Notes: generated by a model not told the origin, from the letters alone. A stretch of 64,000 nt of DNA from Acinetobacter lwoffii (GCF_015602705.1 NZ_CP059081.1:2613702-2677701); one strand, 5' to 3'. Counted from the stretch's first letter, positions 1 to 9,319 are shown. Made by a program: numbers and translations.

Positions 1-1215
1 AAATATGAGTGCAAACAAACACTTTAACGACCAGGATTCAGGTTTTGTCACATCAGAATACCGTATTTCATGAGCTAATTAAACCTGTTGTGCGACAGGA
101 TTTTGAACAACTTGCTAAAGTACACCATGTTGGACAGAAATTTAGAGCGGCTTCCCGGTGGGATCAGTTTATTGCCATATTGATGTCTCAATTCTCTTGT
201 AGGCAAAGTCTGAGAGATATTCAATCCAATTTGGAGTGCCAACAGGAAAAGCTAAGTCATCTCGGAGCAAAGTCTATTCCCCGAAGCACGCTGGCACGAA
301 TCAATGAGCAGCAGCCTGCTGCCTTGTATCAACAGCTATTTTACAAGTTGCTTAAATACTATGAACACTCAAAAGTAGCTCATAAATTTCGCTTTAAGAA
401 TCCCTTGTATTCCTTGGATGCCAGTCATATTGACCTGTCGCTTTCCTTATGTGAATGGGCCAAAGTTCACGACTCAAAAGCCAGCATGAAACTCAGCATA
501 GGATTGAATCACAGCAATGATATTCCTGAGTTTGTTGCAGTTGAAAATGGCAAAGAAAATGACATGGTACAAGGCCGCAAATTCCAGTTTCCTGCTGGCA
601 GCATTGTAGTTTTTGATAAAGGCTATGTCGATTACCAATGGTATGCAAATCTGACTGCTCAAAACATTGGATTTGTCCCACGTTTTAGGCCTAAATCTGT
701 GTATCAGGTGATCCGGCAACATCCAGTGCTTGAATCCAAAGGTATTCTAAAAGATGAAACCATTCAGCTGAATAGCGCACATGCCCTAAAAAGAAAAGCC
801 CCAGTGTTAAGAAGAATTGAATATAGAGATCAGCAAAGTGGCAAGCACTTTAGCTTTCTCAGCAATAACTTTCATTTAGCCGCCTCCACCATTGCGGCGA
901 TTTATAAAGATCGTTGGAAAGTTGAGCTGTTCTTTAAGGCGATTAAGCAGAATCTCAAATTAAAAGCGTTTCTAGGCCGCAGCAGGAACGCAATTCAGAC
1001 ACAAATCTGGATTGCGATGATCGCCTATTTATTGGTGAGTTTCGCTCAACATTTAGGGAAAACAGGTTGGACAGTTCAACGTTTACTCAGAATAATTCAA
1101 GTGAATTTGTTTGAAAGAAGAACTTTAAAAGCTTTATTTTCACCCGATAAAATACCCATAAAACAAGAGGAAGCTCAAATGAGCTTCCTCTTGTGAAAAA
1201 TTGTGGGACAGCAAT
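1..1215 (+). mobile_element. IS4-family insertion sequence, left end outside the window
   Basis: The element is defined by its transposase gene at 9-1196. Only a few bases precede that gene, so the left inverted repeat lies outside the window or was lost. The right end cannot be fixed without the left repeat. It probably lies between the transposase stop and about 1215, because from about 1216 the sequence matches half of a chromosomal palindromic repeat seen intact at 37931-38009. No target duplication can be checked. Confidence 0.75.
9..1196 (+). CDS. IS4-family DDE transposase
   Basis: DDE transposase of about 395 residues. The N-terminal third resembles the DUF4372-type domain that precedes the catalytic domain in many IS4 transposases. 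Catalytic aspartates are visible in LDASHID and VFDKGYVD. The C-terminal YKDRWKVELFFKAIK fits the IS4 signature Y-(2)-R-(3)-E-(6)-K exactly. The first available start is GTG at 9; an ATG at 5 is in another frame and soon stops, so the true start may lie upstream of the window. A 14-bp perfect palindrome (1164-1177 with 1180-1193) covers the last codons just before the stop. The reading frame is otherwise open, so the transposase could be active. Confidence 0.85.
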   Translation: MQTNTLTTRIQVLSHQNTVFHELIKPVVRQDFEQLAKVHHVGQKFRAASRWDQFIAILMSQFSCRQSLRDIQSNLECQQEKLSHLGAKSIPRSTLARINEQQPAALYQQLFYKLLKYYEHSKVAHKFRFKNPLYSLDASHIDLSLSLCEWAKVHDSKASMKLSIGLNHSNDIPEFVAVENGKENDMVQGRKFQFPAGSIVVFDKGYVDYQWYANLTAQNIGFVPRFRPKSVYQVIRQHPVLESKGILKDETIQLNSAHALKRKAPVLRRIEYRDQQSGKHFSFLSNNFHLAASTIAAIYKDRWKVELFFKAIKQNLKLKAFLGRSRNAIQTQIWIAMIAYLLVSFAQHLGKTGWTVQRLLRIIQVNLFERRTLKALFSPDKIPIKQEEAQMSFLL

Positions 1216-1257
1216 GGGGGAATTCCTCCCTTTTTTAAAGAGAGGTTAGGAGGGATT
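1216..1257. repeat. Half copy of a palindromic intergenic repeat at the IS boundary
   Basis: The stretch starting GGGGGAATTCCTCCC and ending TTAGGAGGGATT matches the right half of the longer palindromic repeat at 37931-38009 (GGGGAATTCCCTCC ... GGGTGGATT). The left half is missing and is replaced by the IS4 element. The repeat runs up to the stop codon of the AraC-type gene. That the IS landed inside the repeat is an inference. Confidence 0.55.
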
Positions 1258-1258
1258 T

Positions 1259-2266
1259 TTAACGCTGCTTCCGCTTCCGATATTCCACTGGCGTTTCATT
1301 GGTCCAGCGTTTAAAGGCACGATAGAAGGTACTTGGCTCGGAAAAACCGGTCAGATAGACAATCCGCTCGACGCTCTCATTGGTACTCGCCAGCAAACGC
1401 TTGGCCAGACGACAGCGATAATCCGAGAGAATCTGCTGAAAGCTGGTATGTGCCTCACTCAGTTGTGTTCTCAAACGGCGTGGCGTGATGTTCAGCTGGG
1501 CTGCCACAGTTTCTAGCGTGGTTTCGCCACTCTCCAAAGTAGAGCCGATTGCACGACGTACTTCACCGACCAGATCATATCTTGCCAGTTCCTGTAGCTT
1601 TTCAATGGCCAGTTGCTCATGCAGCTGCAACAGCTCAGGTTCAGCCTGCCACAGCGGATATTCCAGGATAGTCGGATCGAAGTATAAACGAGTTTCTTTC
1701 TGACCTAGACTGACCGGACACTCATAAACCCGGAAGTATTCATCATCAGGTGCCCCTTTATAAAAATTAAAATCGATATAAATCGGCTCAAAACGCCCTT
1801 CGGTAATAAATTTAAAGAAACGCAGTACACCTGACATGGCACATTCAGTAAAATGACGATTGACCAGACTCTCAGCAAAAGGCTGTTCACCATTGGTTAA
1901 ATAGCAGCGATCATCTTCAATCACTAATTTGGCAGCAAAGGCATCGCTGATCAGTCGCTGATAAGCCAAAGCACGTTTCAGTCCCTCACCAAAATTTTCA
2001 GATGAAACAAACAGGTGTTCAATGACCTGACCACGATAAAGTGGCAGGTGCTCACCCAGATGCAATCCAATGTCCGGGTCCTTGCTGACTTCCTCTGCCG
2101 CCACCCAAAAGGCATATTGGGCACTCAGCGGGGTACGGTCATTGGCTTCCACCTGATTTAAAGCCACTCCTGCTTTGGTCAAAAGTTCTTCTGTTGGCAA
2201 CCCCGCACGACGAATCGCCTGATAGCCTAAACGCAATACGACTGATGCATCCGTTAGCTGACTCAC
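1259..2266 (-). CDS. AraC-family transcriptional regulator with arabinose-binding-type N-terminus
   Basis: Regulator of 335 residues. The N-terminal two thirds resemble the Arabinose_bd (PF12625) ligand domain of OruR/ArgR-like AraC proteins. The C-terminal 90 residues contain two helix-turn-helix units; the second has the AraC signature region VERIVYLTGFSEPSTFYRAFKR followed by TPVEYRK. The ligand is unknown and no obvious target operon adjoins it: upstream is infA in divergent orientation, downstream is the IS/repeat junction. The ATG at 2266 is preceded by AAGGAAGG-like sequence, a good ribosome binding site. Confidence 0.85.
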   Translation of the reverse strand: MSQLTDASVVLRLGYQAIRRAGLPTEELLTKAGVALNQVEANDRTPLSAQYAFWVAAEEVSKDPDIGLHLGEHLPLYRGQVIEHLFVSSENFGEGLKRALAYQRLISDAFAAKLVIEDDRCYLTNGEQPFAESLVNRHFTECAMSGVLRFFKFITEGRFEPIYIDFNFYKGAPDDEYFRVYECPVSLGQKETRLYFDPTILEYPLWQAEPELLQLHEQLAIEKLQELARYDLVGEVRRAIGSTLESGETTLETVAAQLNITPRRLRTQLSEAHTSFQQILSDYRCRLAKRLLASTNESVERIVYLTGFSEPSTFYRAFKRWTNETPVEYRKRKQR

Positions 2267-2434
2267 TCAAAAGCCTTCCTTGTATGTACTTCATTTATAC
2301 TTAAAAAGATTAATTTTAGATTAACTGTGATTGACCAAACTGACAACAGAAACAGGTGTCTTTTTAGTTAAAAAAATTATCGTGACAGTTCGCCTATTTT
2401 ACTGGCAGATGATCAGTCTAACGCCCGTTTCGTC

Positions 2435-2463
2435 TTGTATTTTACAAAAAAATTGACTATAAT
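2435..2463 (+). promoter_or_regulatory. Sigma-70 promoter of infA
   Basis: A perfect TATAAT at 2458-2463 is preceded by TTGTAT at 2435-2440 with a 17-bp spacer. The expected transcript start is near 2470, giving a short leader of about 30 bases before infA. Confidence 0.8.
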
Positions 2464-2497
2464 TTGCGCCTTTCCAATTTATTCATTCAGGTAGGCT

Positions 2498-2719
2498 ATG
2501 GCCAATAAAGAGGAACTCATCGAGTTCGAAGGCGTTGTCACCGAGACGCTTCCTAATACTATGTTCCGTGTACGTTTAGAGAACGGTCACGAAGTGATTG
2601 CCCACATCTCTGGTAAAATGCGTAAACACTATATCCGTATTTTAACTGGCGACAGTGTGAAGGTTGAAATGACACCTTATGATTTGACTAAAGGTCGTAT
2701 CACATATCGTGCACGCTAA
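2498..2719 (+). CDS. infA: Translation initiation factor IF-1
   Basis: IF-1 of 73 residues, an OB-fold protein that binds the ribosomal A site during initiation. The core ([40 protein letters not shown]) is nearly identical to E. coli IF-1 as I recall it, and the length is as expected (72 in E. coli). Start at ATG 2498, after CAGGTAGG. It is a single-gene transcription unit, with a strong promoter at 2435-2463 and a terminator at 2734-2758. Confidence 0.98.
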   Translation: MANKEELIEFEGVVTETLPNTMFRVRLENGHEVIAHISGKMRKHYIRILTGDSVKVEMTPYDLTKGRITYRAR

Positions 2720-2733
2720 GTTTTAGCGCAAGC

Positions 2734-2758
2734 AAAAGCCACTTTTAGTGGCTTTTTT
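2734..2758 (+). terminator. Intrinsic terminator after infA
   Basis: Stem AAAAGCCAC (2734-2742) pairs with GTGGCTTTT (2748-2756) around a 5-base loop and is followed by a run of T. Confidence 0.9.
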
Positions 2759-2853
2759 ATTACTTGAATTATTTATCAATCAATAAAATAATTTGACACA
2801 GCCTTATAAATTCACGACTATTCATTGAATTAAAAATAACATGTATAAAAACA

Positions 2854-3234
2854 ATGAATATGAAATGCTTATCCCTACTTTCCAGCTTGTTTCTCGTTGC
2901 ATGCGCTACCGGCGGCAATCAGCATCTGCATCAGTCTCTACAACCTTATGTAGGTCAAACTGCCGCACAGGTTCGTAGCCAGCTTGATCTTCGTGCCATT
3001 GGATTCAAGACCTCCCAGCAACCGATTCAAACCACAGAATTTCTCAGCTACACTATTTTTCGGGATATGAATATTCCAATGGGAACGCCGAATATTAGTC
3101 AGAGCATTCCGATCGGCGCACCAATGCCGATGCCCTCAAATGGTGGTTATAACATTGAGATGAAATGCCAAATCTGGTTTGACTTGAAAGATGAAATTGT
3201 TCAGGCGATTCGCTTTACCGGTAGAGCTTGCTGA
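2854..3234 (+). CDS. Putative lipoprotein, paralogue of the next gene
   Basis: Small lipoprotein of 126 residues with no recognised function. A short signal peptide ends in a lipobox (LVAC, Cys near residue 17). The mature part shares an architecture with the product of 3379-3777: a (V/I)GQ...LDL..(I/L)G opening, a SYxxxR strand, a proline/methionine-rich loop, then GGY-(x)-(K/Q)CxI.F.LKD.I..A.R.TGR.C at the end. Two conserved cysteines in the tail could form a disulfide in the periplasm. The start is ATG 2854 or 2860; no strong ribosome binding site is visible. Confidence 0.8.
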   Translation: MNMKCLSLLSSLFLVACATGGNQHLHQSLQPYVGQTAAQVRSQLDLRAIGFKTSQQPIQTTEFLSYTIFRDMNIPMGTPNISQSIPIGAPMPMPSNGGYNIEMKCQIWFDLKDEIVQAIRFTGRAC

Positions 3235-3378
3235 GCTGTACTCATCGAGTTCAAAGCCTGTATCGGATTAAATCAGGGATCAACCTCACCACGCTAAACT
3301 TCTACCGTGTATCAAATCACAACAGTATTTTTGCATGGAATGCGCTTACACTCATTTTATTTGGTGTGAGGACAGCTC

Positions 3379-3777
3379 ATGAAGTTCACACTGATTTTAG
3401 TATGCTGTACAGCATTCAGTTTGCTTAATGCATGCAGCACCACCTCATCAACAACTGCGCAGCGTGATGCCTATTTACAACAGTTCATTGGGCAAAGCAG
3501 CCAACTGATCGATCAAACTCTGGATCTAAAACGTTTAGGTTACCAGCAGATCAGTGAGCCTGAACGCAGCGCAAAACAATTAAGCTATGTGGTACAACGC
3601 CCCATTACCATTCCTTTGCCTGTAGCGCAGTTTCCTGCCACAGGGACAGGCACTGTACCGATTCCAGTGTCAGCAAGCCCTGCCGGCGGCTATGACGTCA
3701 AATTGCAATGTAAAATCACCTTCTTACTTAAAGATAATATTGCGACCGCGGTACGCACCACAGGCAGAACCTGTTAA
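3379..3777 (+). CDS. Putative lipoprotein, paralogue of the preceding gene
   Basis: Lipoprotein of 132 residues with lipobox LNAC and a Ser/Thr-rich linker after the cysteine. The remaining sequence aligns by eye along its whole length with the product of 2854-3234, ending GGYDVKLQCKITFLLKD...TGRTC, so the two arose by tandem duplication. GAGGA stands 8-9 bases before the ATG. Function unknown. A shared terminator follows at 3807-3834. Confidence 0.82.
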   Translation: MKFTLILVCCTAFSLLNACSTTSSTTAQRDAYLQQFIGQSSQLIDQTLDLKRLGYQQISEPERSAKQLSYVVQRPITIPLPVAQFPATGTGTVPIPVSASPAGGYDVKLQCKITFLLKDNIATAVRTTGRTC

Positions 3778-3806
3778 GCGGTTTGGATTTGATATGCCCA
3801 TTATAA

Positions 3807-3834
3807 AAAACGCAGCTCAAGGCTGCGTTTTTTT
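3807..3834. terminator. Bidirectional intrinsic terminator between the lipoprotein gene and leuB
   Basis: Stem AAAACGCAGC (3807-3816) with GCTGCGTTTT (3822-3831), with A-run and T-run on the two sides. It can serve both converging genes. Confidence 0.88.
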
Positions 3835-3848
3835 GAATCGAAACAGGC

Positions 3849-4928
3849 TTAGTTCAATGCAGCAACGACTGCTTGACCCATTTCAACCGTACCGACTTTT
3901 TGCATGCCTTCAGACATAATGTCAGCTGTACGCAAGCCTTGATCCAAGACCTGACCTACTGCATCTTCAATCGCTTTAGCAGCGGCTTCTTCACGGAAGG
4001 TATAACGCAGCATCATCGCCACCGAAAGAATCGTTGCCAATGGATTTGCCAGGTTTTGACCCGCGATATCTGGTGCAGAACCATGACAAGGCTCATACAT
4101 GCCTTTGCCATTTTCATCCAGAGATGCCGATGGCAACATGCCGATTGAACCGGTCAACATCGCAGCTTCATCAGACAGGATATCACCGAACAGATTCGAG
4201 GTGACAATCACGTCAAACTGCTTTGGCGCACGCACCAGTTGCATTGCGGCATTGTCGACATACATATGCGATAAATTAATTTCAGGGTATTCGGCATCTT
4301 TCAGCGCAGTCACTGTCTGTTTCCACAGTTCAGTTACTTCAAGCACGTTGGCTTTATCCACTGAACACACTTTACCACCGCGCAAATTGGCCATTTCAAA
4401 AGCGACTTTGGCGATACGCTTGATTTCAGACTCTGAATAAACGTCGGTGTTATAGCCTTGCTTCTCGCCATTTTCCAGTTCACGAATACCACGTGGCTGA
4501 CCGAAGTAAATACCACCGGTCAATTCACGTACAATCAGAATATCCAGACCCGCTACGATTTCAGGCTTCAAACTTGAAGCATTAGCCAGTTGCGGATAAA
4601 GAATGGCTGGACGCAAGTTAGCAAACAGATTCAGTTCGCTACGCAATTTCAATAAACCACGTTCCGGACGGATTGAACGCTCAATCGTGTCCCATTTTGG
4701 ACCGCCTACGGCACCGAGTAAAATCGCATCGGCTTTTTTAGCCTGTTCAGAAGTCACGTCTGGATACGGTGAACCGTGCGCATCAATGGCTGCACCACCG
4801 AGTAAACCCTGTTCCCATGTCAAATCGAGATTAAATTTTTCATTTACACGAGTCAGCACCTGCTCTGCCGCTTTGACAATTTCAGGACCGATACCGTCAC
4901 CAGCTAAAATCAAAATTTGTTTAGACAT
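3849..4928 (-). CDS. leuB: 3-isopropylmalate dehydrogenase
   Basis: LeuB of 359 residues, which oxidatively decarboxylates 3-isopropylmalate to 2-oxoisocaproate with NAD+ in leucine synthesis. Visible family features are the N-terminal LAGDGIGPE, substrate-binding ERGLLKLR, the [13 protein letters not shown] region, and the signature [19 protein letters not shown] with metal-binding aspartates. Full length. It is last of the leuC-leuD-lipoprotein-leuB group, about 43 bases downstream of the interposed lipoprotein gene, so co-transcription is plausible. Confidence 0.97.
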   Translation of the reverse strand: MSKQILILAGDGIGPEIVKAAEQVLTRVNEKFNLDLTWEQGLLGGAAIDAHGSPYPDVTSEQAKKADAILLGAVGGPKWDTIERSIRPERGLLKLRSELNLFANLRPAILYPQLANASSLKPEIVAGLDILIVRELTGGIYFGQPRGIRELENGEKQGYNTDVYSESEIKRIAKVAFEMANLRGGKVCSVDKANVLEVTELWKQTVTALKDAEYPEINLSHMYVDNAAMQLVRAPKQFDVIVTSNLFGDILSDEAAMLTGSIGMLPSASLDENGKGMYEPCHGSAPDIAGQNLANPLATILSVAMMLRYTFREEAAAKAIEDAVGQVLDQGLRTADIMSEGMQKVGTVEMGQAVVAALN

Positions 4929-4970
4929 GAGATTTTCCGTTTAAAACGTCAGATTCAGACCTGACAGAGG

Positions 4971-5534
4971 TTAAATTTTCTTTTCTACAAACTCTGCAAT
5001 CCCGGTGACTGCATTATAGGGTTTGCAAAAACGACGAATGGTTTTTTGCTCTTGTACCAGATCTACGCAAAGCGGATCCGGCGCCGAAGAATTTAATAAA
5101 CTGCTGCTACGCGCACTACGGTCACGAAACATTTTTAAGCTATAGCGGTTATTGGCCTGAAAACGATGGAATACATGTAAAGTTTCCGCTTTATCCTTAC
5201 TGATCGGATAAAAACGCACGACCAGTTCATGCTGTCCTGCCGGCACAGATAAATAAATCGGATTGGCCTGATTTAAATTTTTGGCCTGCAAGCGCACCAG
5301 TTTCTGCTTCAGCGCCTCATCACTGATGCGGCCATTGTCGGCGTTGACAATAATGGTCTGATTGAAGCGTTCGAACTGGCAATCCGGTGTCCCTGTACAA
5401 TAAATCAGGGCATTGCTTTTGCTCTCAGTACTTTCTTTGGCATGTTTGAGTTTCATCGTGTCGATGCTTTGACATGCAGTCAACAGCACCGATACTGAAC
5501 TTAAAGCAAGCCACTGTTTCCAATAATTCGCCAT
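4971..5534 (-). CDS. Putative lipoprotein inside the leucine gene cluster
   Basis: Protein of about 187 residues from the ATG at 5534; an upstream ATG at 5552 would add six residues in front of the signal peptide and is less likely. The N-terminus is a lipoprotein signal peptide with lipobox LTAC. The rest is soluble and has a basic C-terminus. I recognise no enzymatic motif. It lies between leuD and leuB on the same strand, so it is probably co-transcribed, but nothing in the sequence ties it to leucine synthesis. Confidence 0.75.
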   Translation of the reverse strand: MANYWKQWLALSSVSVLLTACQSIDTMKLKHAKESTESKSNALIYCTGTPDCQFERFNQTIIVNADNGRISDEALKQKLVRLQAKNLNQANPIYLSVPAGQHELVVRFYPISKDKAETLHVFHRFQANNRYSLKMFRDRSARSSSLLNSSAPDPLCVDLVQEQKTIRRFCKPYNAVTGIAEFVEKKI

Positions 5535-5621
5535 AATGTCTGTCTTACCCAATCAAAAAACTCAATAATCTTCCGATATTAGCAAGGGCATCGCAGTCAT
5601 GCCATGACAATTTTTACTGAT

Positions 5622-6272
5622 TTATCCATGAATTTCGGCAAATACCCAAGGACGCGATTGTTTGGTTTTTTCTTCATAGGCACGAATATCATCCGCTACC
5701 TGCAAAGTTAAGCCAATATCATCCAGACCATTTAACAGGCAATGCTTGCGAAATGGATCGACTTCGAACTTAAAGCTTTCACCTGTAGGGGTGCGAACTT
5801 CTTGTGCCTGCAAGTCAATAGTCAGTTGATAGCCTTCATCTGCCGCACATTCCTTAAATAACTGCTCAACAATATCTTCAGCCAAAATCACAGGCAACAT
5901 ACCGTTTTTAAAACAGTTATTAAAGAAAATATCAGCAAAGCTTGGCGCAATCACGGTACGGAAACCATATTCGCTCAAGGCCCACGGCGCATGTTCACGG
6001 CTAGAACCACAACCAAAGTTGGCACGTGAAATTAAAATAGATGCGCCCTGATAACGTGGCTGGTTCAAGACAAAGTCCGGATTGATCGGACGAACTGAAT
6101 TGTCCTGACCTGGATAACCTTCATCCAGATAACGCAATTCATCAAACAAATTTTCACCGAAACCGGTACGTTTGATCGATTTCAAAAACTGTTTTGGAAT
6201 AATTAAATCTGTATCGACATTGGCACGGTCTAAAGGTGCAACGATACCTTGTTCAACGGTATAAGCTTTCAT
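5622..6272 (-). CDS. leuD: 3-isopropylmalate dehydratase small subunit
   Basis: LeuD of 216 residues, the swivel-domain subunit that with LeuC interconverts 2- and 3-isopropylmalate. Recognisable stretches are [38 protein letters not shown] and [14 protein letters not shown]. The ATG at 6272 is chosen because TAGGAGC precedes it and because the family starts MKxYTVEQG; the reading frame stays open seven codons further up. It begins 21 bases after the leuC stop, consistent with an operon. Confidence 0.97.
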   Translation of the reverse strand: MKAYTVEQGIVAPLDRANVDTDLIIPKQFLKSIKRTGFGENLFDELRYLDEGYPGQDNSVRPINPDFVLNQPRYQGASILISRANFGCGSSREHAPWALSEYGFRTVIAPSFADIFFNNCFKNGMLPVILAEDIVEQLFKECAADEGYQLTIDLQAQEVRTPTGESFKFEVDPFRKHCLLNGLDDIGLTLQVADDIRAYEEKTKQSRPWVFAEIHG

Positions 6273-6293
6273 GTCTGTGCTCCTACGTACCAA

Positions 6294-7742
6294 TTAAAAT
6301 GAACGGACATCAACAAAGTGACCTGCGATCGCAGCAGCGGCTGCCATGGCTGGACTCACCAGATGAGTACGACCGCCATTGCCCTGACGACCTTCAAAGT
6401 TACGGTTCGAAGTCGAGGCACAATGCTCGCCTGGTTGTAACTTGTCAGCATTCATCGCCAGACACATTGAACAGCCAGGTTCACGCCACTCGAAGCCCGC
6501 CTCGACAAATACCTTGTCCAGACCTTCCGCTTCTGCCTGAGCTTTGACCAGACCAGAACCCGGAACCACCATCGCCTGTTTGATTGAAGATGCGACCTTA
6601 CGACCTTTGATCACTTCGGCTGCAGCACGGATATCTTCAATACGCGAATTGGTGCACGAACCGATAAAGACACGATCCAGTTGAATCTCAACCAAGGCCT
6701 GACCGGCATTTAAGCCCATATATTGATAAGCACGGTTCCAGTCATTGCGTTGTACATCGTCTTTGGCTTGTTCTAAAGTTGGTACTGCTTGAGACACTGG
6801 AATGACCATCTCAGGAGAAGTTCCCCAAGACACTTGCGGCTCAATTTCTTCACCTTGCAACACGACCACCGTATCAAAATATGCACATTCATCCGAATGC
6901 AATGTATTCCAGTACGCTACCGCCTGATCCCACTGTTCCGCAGTTGGCGCATAAGGACGACCTTTAACATACTCGATGGTTTTGTCATCCACAGCAACCA
7001 TACCCACGCGTGCACCGGCTTCGATCGCCATATTACACACGGTCATACGACCTTCAATCGACATGTCACGGAAGACCTGACCGCCAAATTCAATCGCGTG
7101 ACCAGTACCGCCTGCGGTACCAATCTTGCCAATAATGGCTAAGACCACATCTTTCGGTGTCACGCCCTGGCCTAATTTGCCATCAACGCGTACCAACATG
7201 TTTTTCATCTTCTTTTGAACCAGGCATTGGGTCGCCAATACATGTTCAACTTCGGATGTCCCGATACCATGCGCCAAGCAGCCAAAAGCACCATGGGTTG
7301 CTGTATGCGAATCACCACATACCACGGTCATGCCCGGTAAGGTCAAGCCCTGCTCCGGCCCAACTACATGCGCGATGCCCTGACGGATATCGTTAATATC
7401 AAATTCAACAATATTAAAGGTCTTGCAGTTATCATCCAAGGTTTGCACCTGAATGCGCGAGGTTTCATCTTCAATTCCGGCTACGCCCTGCTCACGCTCT
7501 TTTTTCGAGGTCGGTACGTTATGATCCGGTGTAGCAATGTTAGCGCTTAAACGCCATGGCTTGCGCCCGGCCAATTGCAACCCTTCAAATGCCTGTGGTG
7601 AGGTTACTTCATGCAACAGGTGACGGTCGATATAGAGTAAGGCAGAACCATCATCACGTTGCGTTACTAAATGGTCATCCCACAACTTGTCATATAGTGT
7701 TTTTGCATTTTGCTTTTGTACTGTTTGGGTCTCGCCTGCCAT
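6294..7742 (-). CDS. leuC: 3-isopropylmalate dehydratase large subunit
   Basis: LeuC, an aconitase-family enzyme with a [4Fe-4S] cluster. It carries [45 protein letters not shown] and GCSMCLAMN, where the cluster cysteines lie. The ATG at 7742 gives 482 residues and has GGAG about 9 bases upstream; an in-frame ATG at 7802 would add 20 unsupported residues. Compared with E. coli LeuC the N-terminus carries about a dozen extra residues before KTLYDKL. First gene of the leuC-leuD-x-leuB group. Confidence 0.97.
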   Translation of the reverse strand: MAGETQTVQKQNAKTLYDKLWDDHLVTQRDDGSALLYIDRHLLHEVTSPQAFEGLQLAGRKPWRLSANIATPDHNVPTSKKEREQGVAGIEDETSRIQVQTLDDNCKTFNIVEFDINDIRQGIAHVVGPEQGLTLPGMTVVCGDSHTATHGAFGCLAHGIGTSEVEHVLATQCLVQKKMKNMLVRVDGKLGQGVTPKDVVLAIIGKIGTAGGTGHAIEFGGQVFRDMSIEGRMTVCNMAIEAGARVGMVAVDDKTIEYVKGRPYAPTAEQWDQAVAYWNTLHSDECAYFDTVVVLQGEEIEPQVSWGTSPEMVIPVSQAVPTLEQAKDDVQRNDWNRAYQYMGLNAGQALVEIQLDRVFIGSCTNSRIEDIRAAAEVIKGRKVASSIKQAMVVPGSGLVKAQAEAEGLDKVFVEAGFEWREPGCSMCLAMNADKLQPGEHCASTSNRNFEGRQGNGGRTHLVSPAMAAAAAIAGHFVDVRSF

Positions 7743-7787
7743 GTCGATATACTCCACTGGACTGGGTAAATTCTTTCTCTGATTTTG

Positions 7788-7816
7788 ATTATATCGCTGC
7801 AATCACATAAATCTAA
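7788..7816 (-). promoter_or_regulatory. leuC: Candidate promoter of leuC
   Basis: On the minus strand a perfect TATAAT (7788-7793) has a weak -35, TTAGAT (7811-7816), at 17-bp spacing. A start near 7781 leaves a leader of about 40 bases, too short for a classical leucine attenuator. This rests on motif matching only. Confidence 0.45.
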
Positions 7817-8001
7817 TTTATCATTTTTATCAGTTAAAAAACTTTTTGGAATCTTTTAAAAGCTGAATCAAATCATGCTTTAGCTCTATTTCCATAAATC
7901 TAATTTTCCGATTAATTTATAAAAAATATTCGCTTTTACAAATCAAATGAGAATTATTATTATTTCTTCATCGACAGAGATTATTTTTAAGGAACTTCGA
8001 C

Positions 8002-8238
8002 ATGGCACATATTCAACGCTTTGTAGACAACAACCAGCGCATGTTCAAAAAGACCTTCAGCTACTACATTATGCATATTACAGTAGCGATGATTGTGGGT
8101 TACTTGGTGACTGGCAGTTTGACCATGGCCATTGCCTTAAGTTTATTAGAGCCAACGGTACAAGCAGTGGCTTTCTTCTTCCACGAAAAAATCTGGGAGG
8201 GTAATAACCAACAGCAGAATGAGGACATTACCGTCTAA
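8002..8238 (+). CDS. DUF2061 small membrane protein
   Basis: Protein of 78 residues with two hydrophobic helices (about 20-40 and 45-60) separated by a TGSLTMAIAL turn and ending in FFHEKIWEG. This fits the DUF2061 family of small inner-membrane proteins of unknown role. AAGGA stands 8 bases before the ATG. It is divergent from leuC and followed by its own hairpin terminator, so it is a single-gene unit. Confidence 0.8.
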   Translation: MAHIQRFVDNNQRMFKKTFSYYIMHITVAMIVGYLVTGSLTMAIALSLLEPTVQAVAFFFHEKIWEGNNQQQNEDITV

Positions 8239-8262
8239 ACTCTTCGGTCGAGGTTCCAGATG

Positions 8263-8293
8263 AAAGGCTGTTTTGAGAAAGGCAGTCTTTTTT
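8263..8293 (+). terminator. Intrinsic terminator after the DUF2061 gene
   Basis: AAAGGCTG (8263-8270) pairs with CAGTCTTT (8283-8290), one G-T pair, 12-base loop, followed by T. Confidence 0.65.
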
Positions 8294-8430
8294 AGTTTTT
8301 AAAATGCCAAGGCTTTGAAAATGTATAGTAATTCAGCACTGCAACATAGATAAGGTAATTTTACTTTGATTTATTCTTAAAATATAACAATAATAGATTT
8401 ACACATAAAAATTCTTTATAGGTGATTAAG

Positions 8431-9306
8431 ATGAATCTCGCAGCCTTTGAAGCCTTCGTGAAAGTCATGGAAACCGGTTCGATTTCTCTGGCCGCAGATC
8501 AGCTCTTCATTACCCAGCCTGCTGTCACCAAACGTATTCACAGTCTGGAAGAATACTTTGGGGTCAAGCTGTTTGAATCTGCCGGACGTGGCGTACAGGC
8601 CACCCACGCGGCACACTCCCTGTTGCCTAAAGTGAAAAACTGGCTGAATGAACTCGGGGATATTCATTATACCTTGAGCCATGAACAAGGTCAGGTACAG
8701 GGCAAACTGAAAATTGGTACCAGTCATCATATTGGCCTGCATCATCTGCCGAGTCATTTGCGCCGTTATGTCCAGGAATATCCGGACGTAACCCTGGATG
8801 TACATTTTGTTGATTCCGAGCAGGCGCATGAACAGGTGATTGCCGGCGATCTGGAACTGGCATTTTTAACCTTGCCGCCACGGGGTGATGCGCGTCTGAA
8901 TTATGTAACTATCTGGAATGATCCTCTGGTCTTTGTGGTGGCACCGTTTCATCCGCTGGCGCAGCAAAAAAATCTGTGTCTGGAAGATTTGCTCGACTAC
9001 CCGAGCCTGTTGCCCTCATCACAGACCTATACCTCGCAGATTACTTTGGCCGAGTTTGAAAAACAGGGTATTAAACCAAAAGTCAGTATGAGCAACAATC
9101 CACTGGAATCAATCCGGATGCTGGTATCAATTGGTTTGGGCTGGTCGGTACTGCCAAAAACTTTGGTCAATCATGACCTGCACCAGCTGGATATTAATCT
9201 GGAAATGAACCGTCGTTTGGGCATGGTCTGGCATCCCGGTCGTACTCAGTCCAAAGCAGCTCAGGCTCTGGTTCAGCTCATGCAGGGTGCCTCGCTGTCT
9301 ATTTAA
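8431..9306 (+). CDS. LysR-family transcriptional regulator
   Basis: LysR regulator of 291 residues from the ATG at 8431; AGGTG at 8420-8424 is the likely ribosome binding site, and the GTG at 8422 is too close to it. The N-terminal winged HTH is clear (SISLAADQLFITQPAVTKRIHSLEE), followed by a LysR_substrate domain with a CysB/CbbR-like effector fold. It lies near the leuCDB group but is separated from it by the DUF2061 gene and its terminator. A role in leucine control is possible but not shown. The effector is unknown. Confidence 0.85.
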   Translation: MNLAAFEAFVKVMETGSISLAADQLFITQPAVTKRIHSLEEYFGVKLFESAGRGVQATHAAHSLLPKVKNWLNELGDIHYTLSHEQGQVQGKLKIGTSHHIGLHHLPSHLRRYVQEYPDVTLDVHFVDSEQAHEQVIAGDLELAFLTLPPRGDARLNYVTIWNDPLVFVVAPFHPLAQQKNLCLEDLLDYPSLLPSSQTYTSQITLAEFEKQGIKPKVSMSNNPLESIRMLVSIGLGWSVLPKTLVNHDLHQLDINLEMNRRLGMVWHPGRTQSKAAQALVQLMQGASLSI

Positions 9307-9319
9307 GCCGTTCCTGAAC

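Noticed and set aside
7743-8001. Leucine attenuator or leader peptide upstream of leuC
   Set aside because: I found no run of leucine codons, and the candidate promoter leaves only about 40 bases of leader.
7947-8204. Overlapping frame upstream of and across the DUF2061 gene
   Set aside because: The frame at 8002-8238 has a ribosome binding site, a family match and a terminator. This one has none of these.
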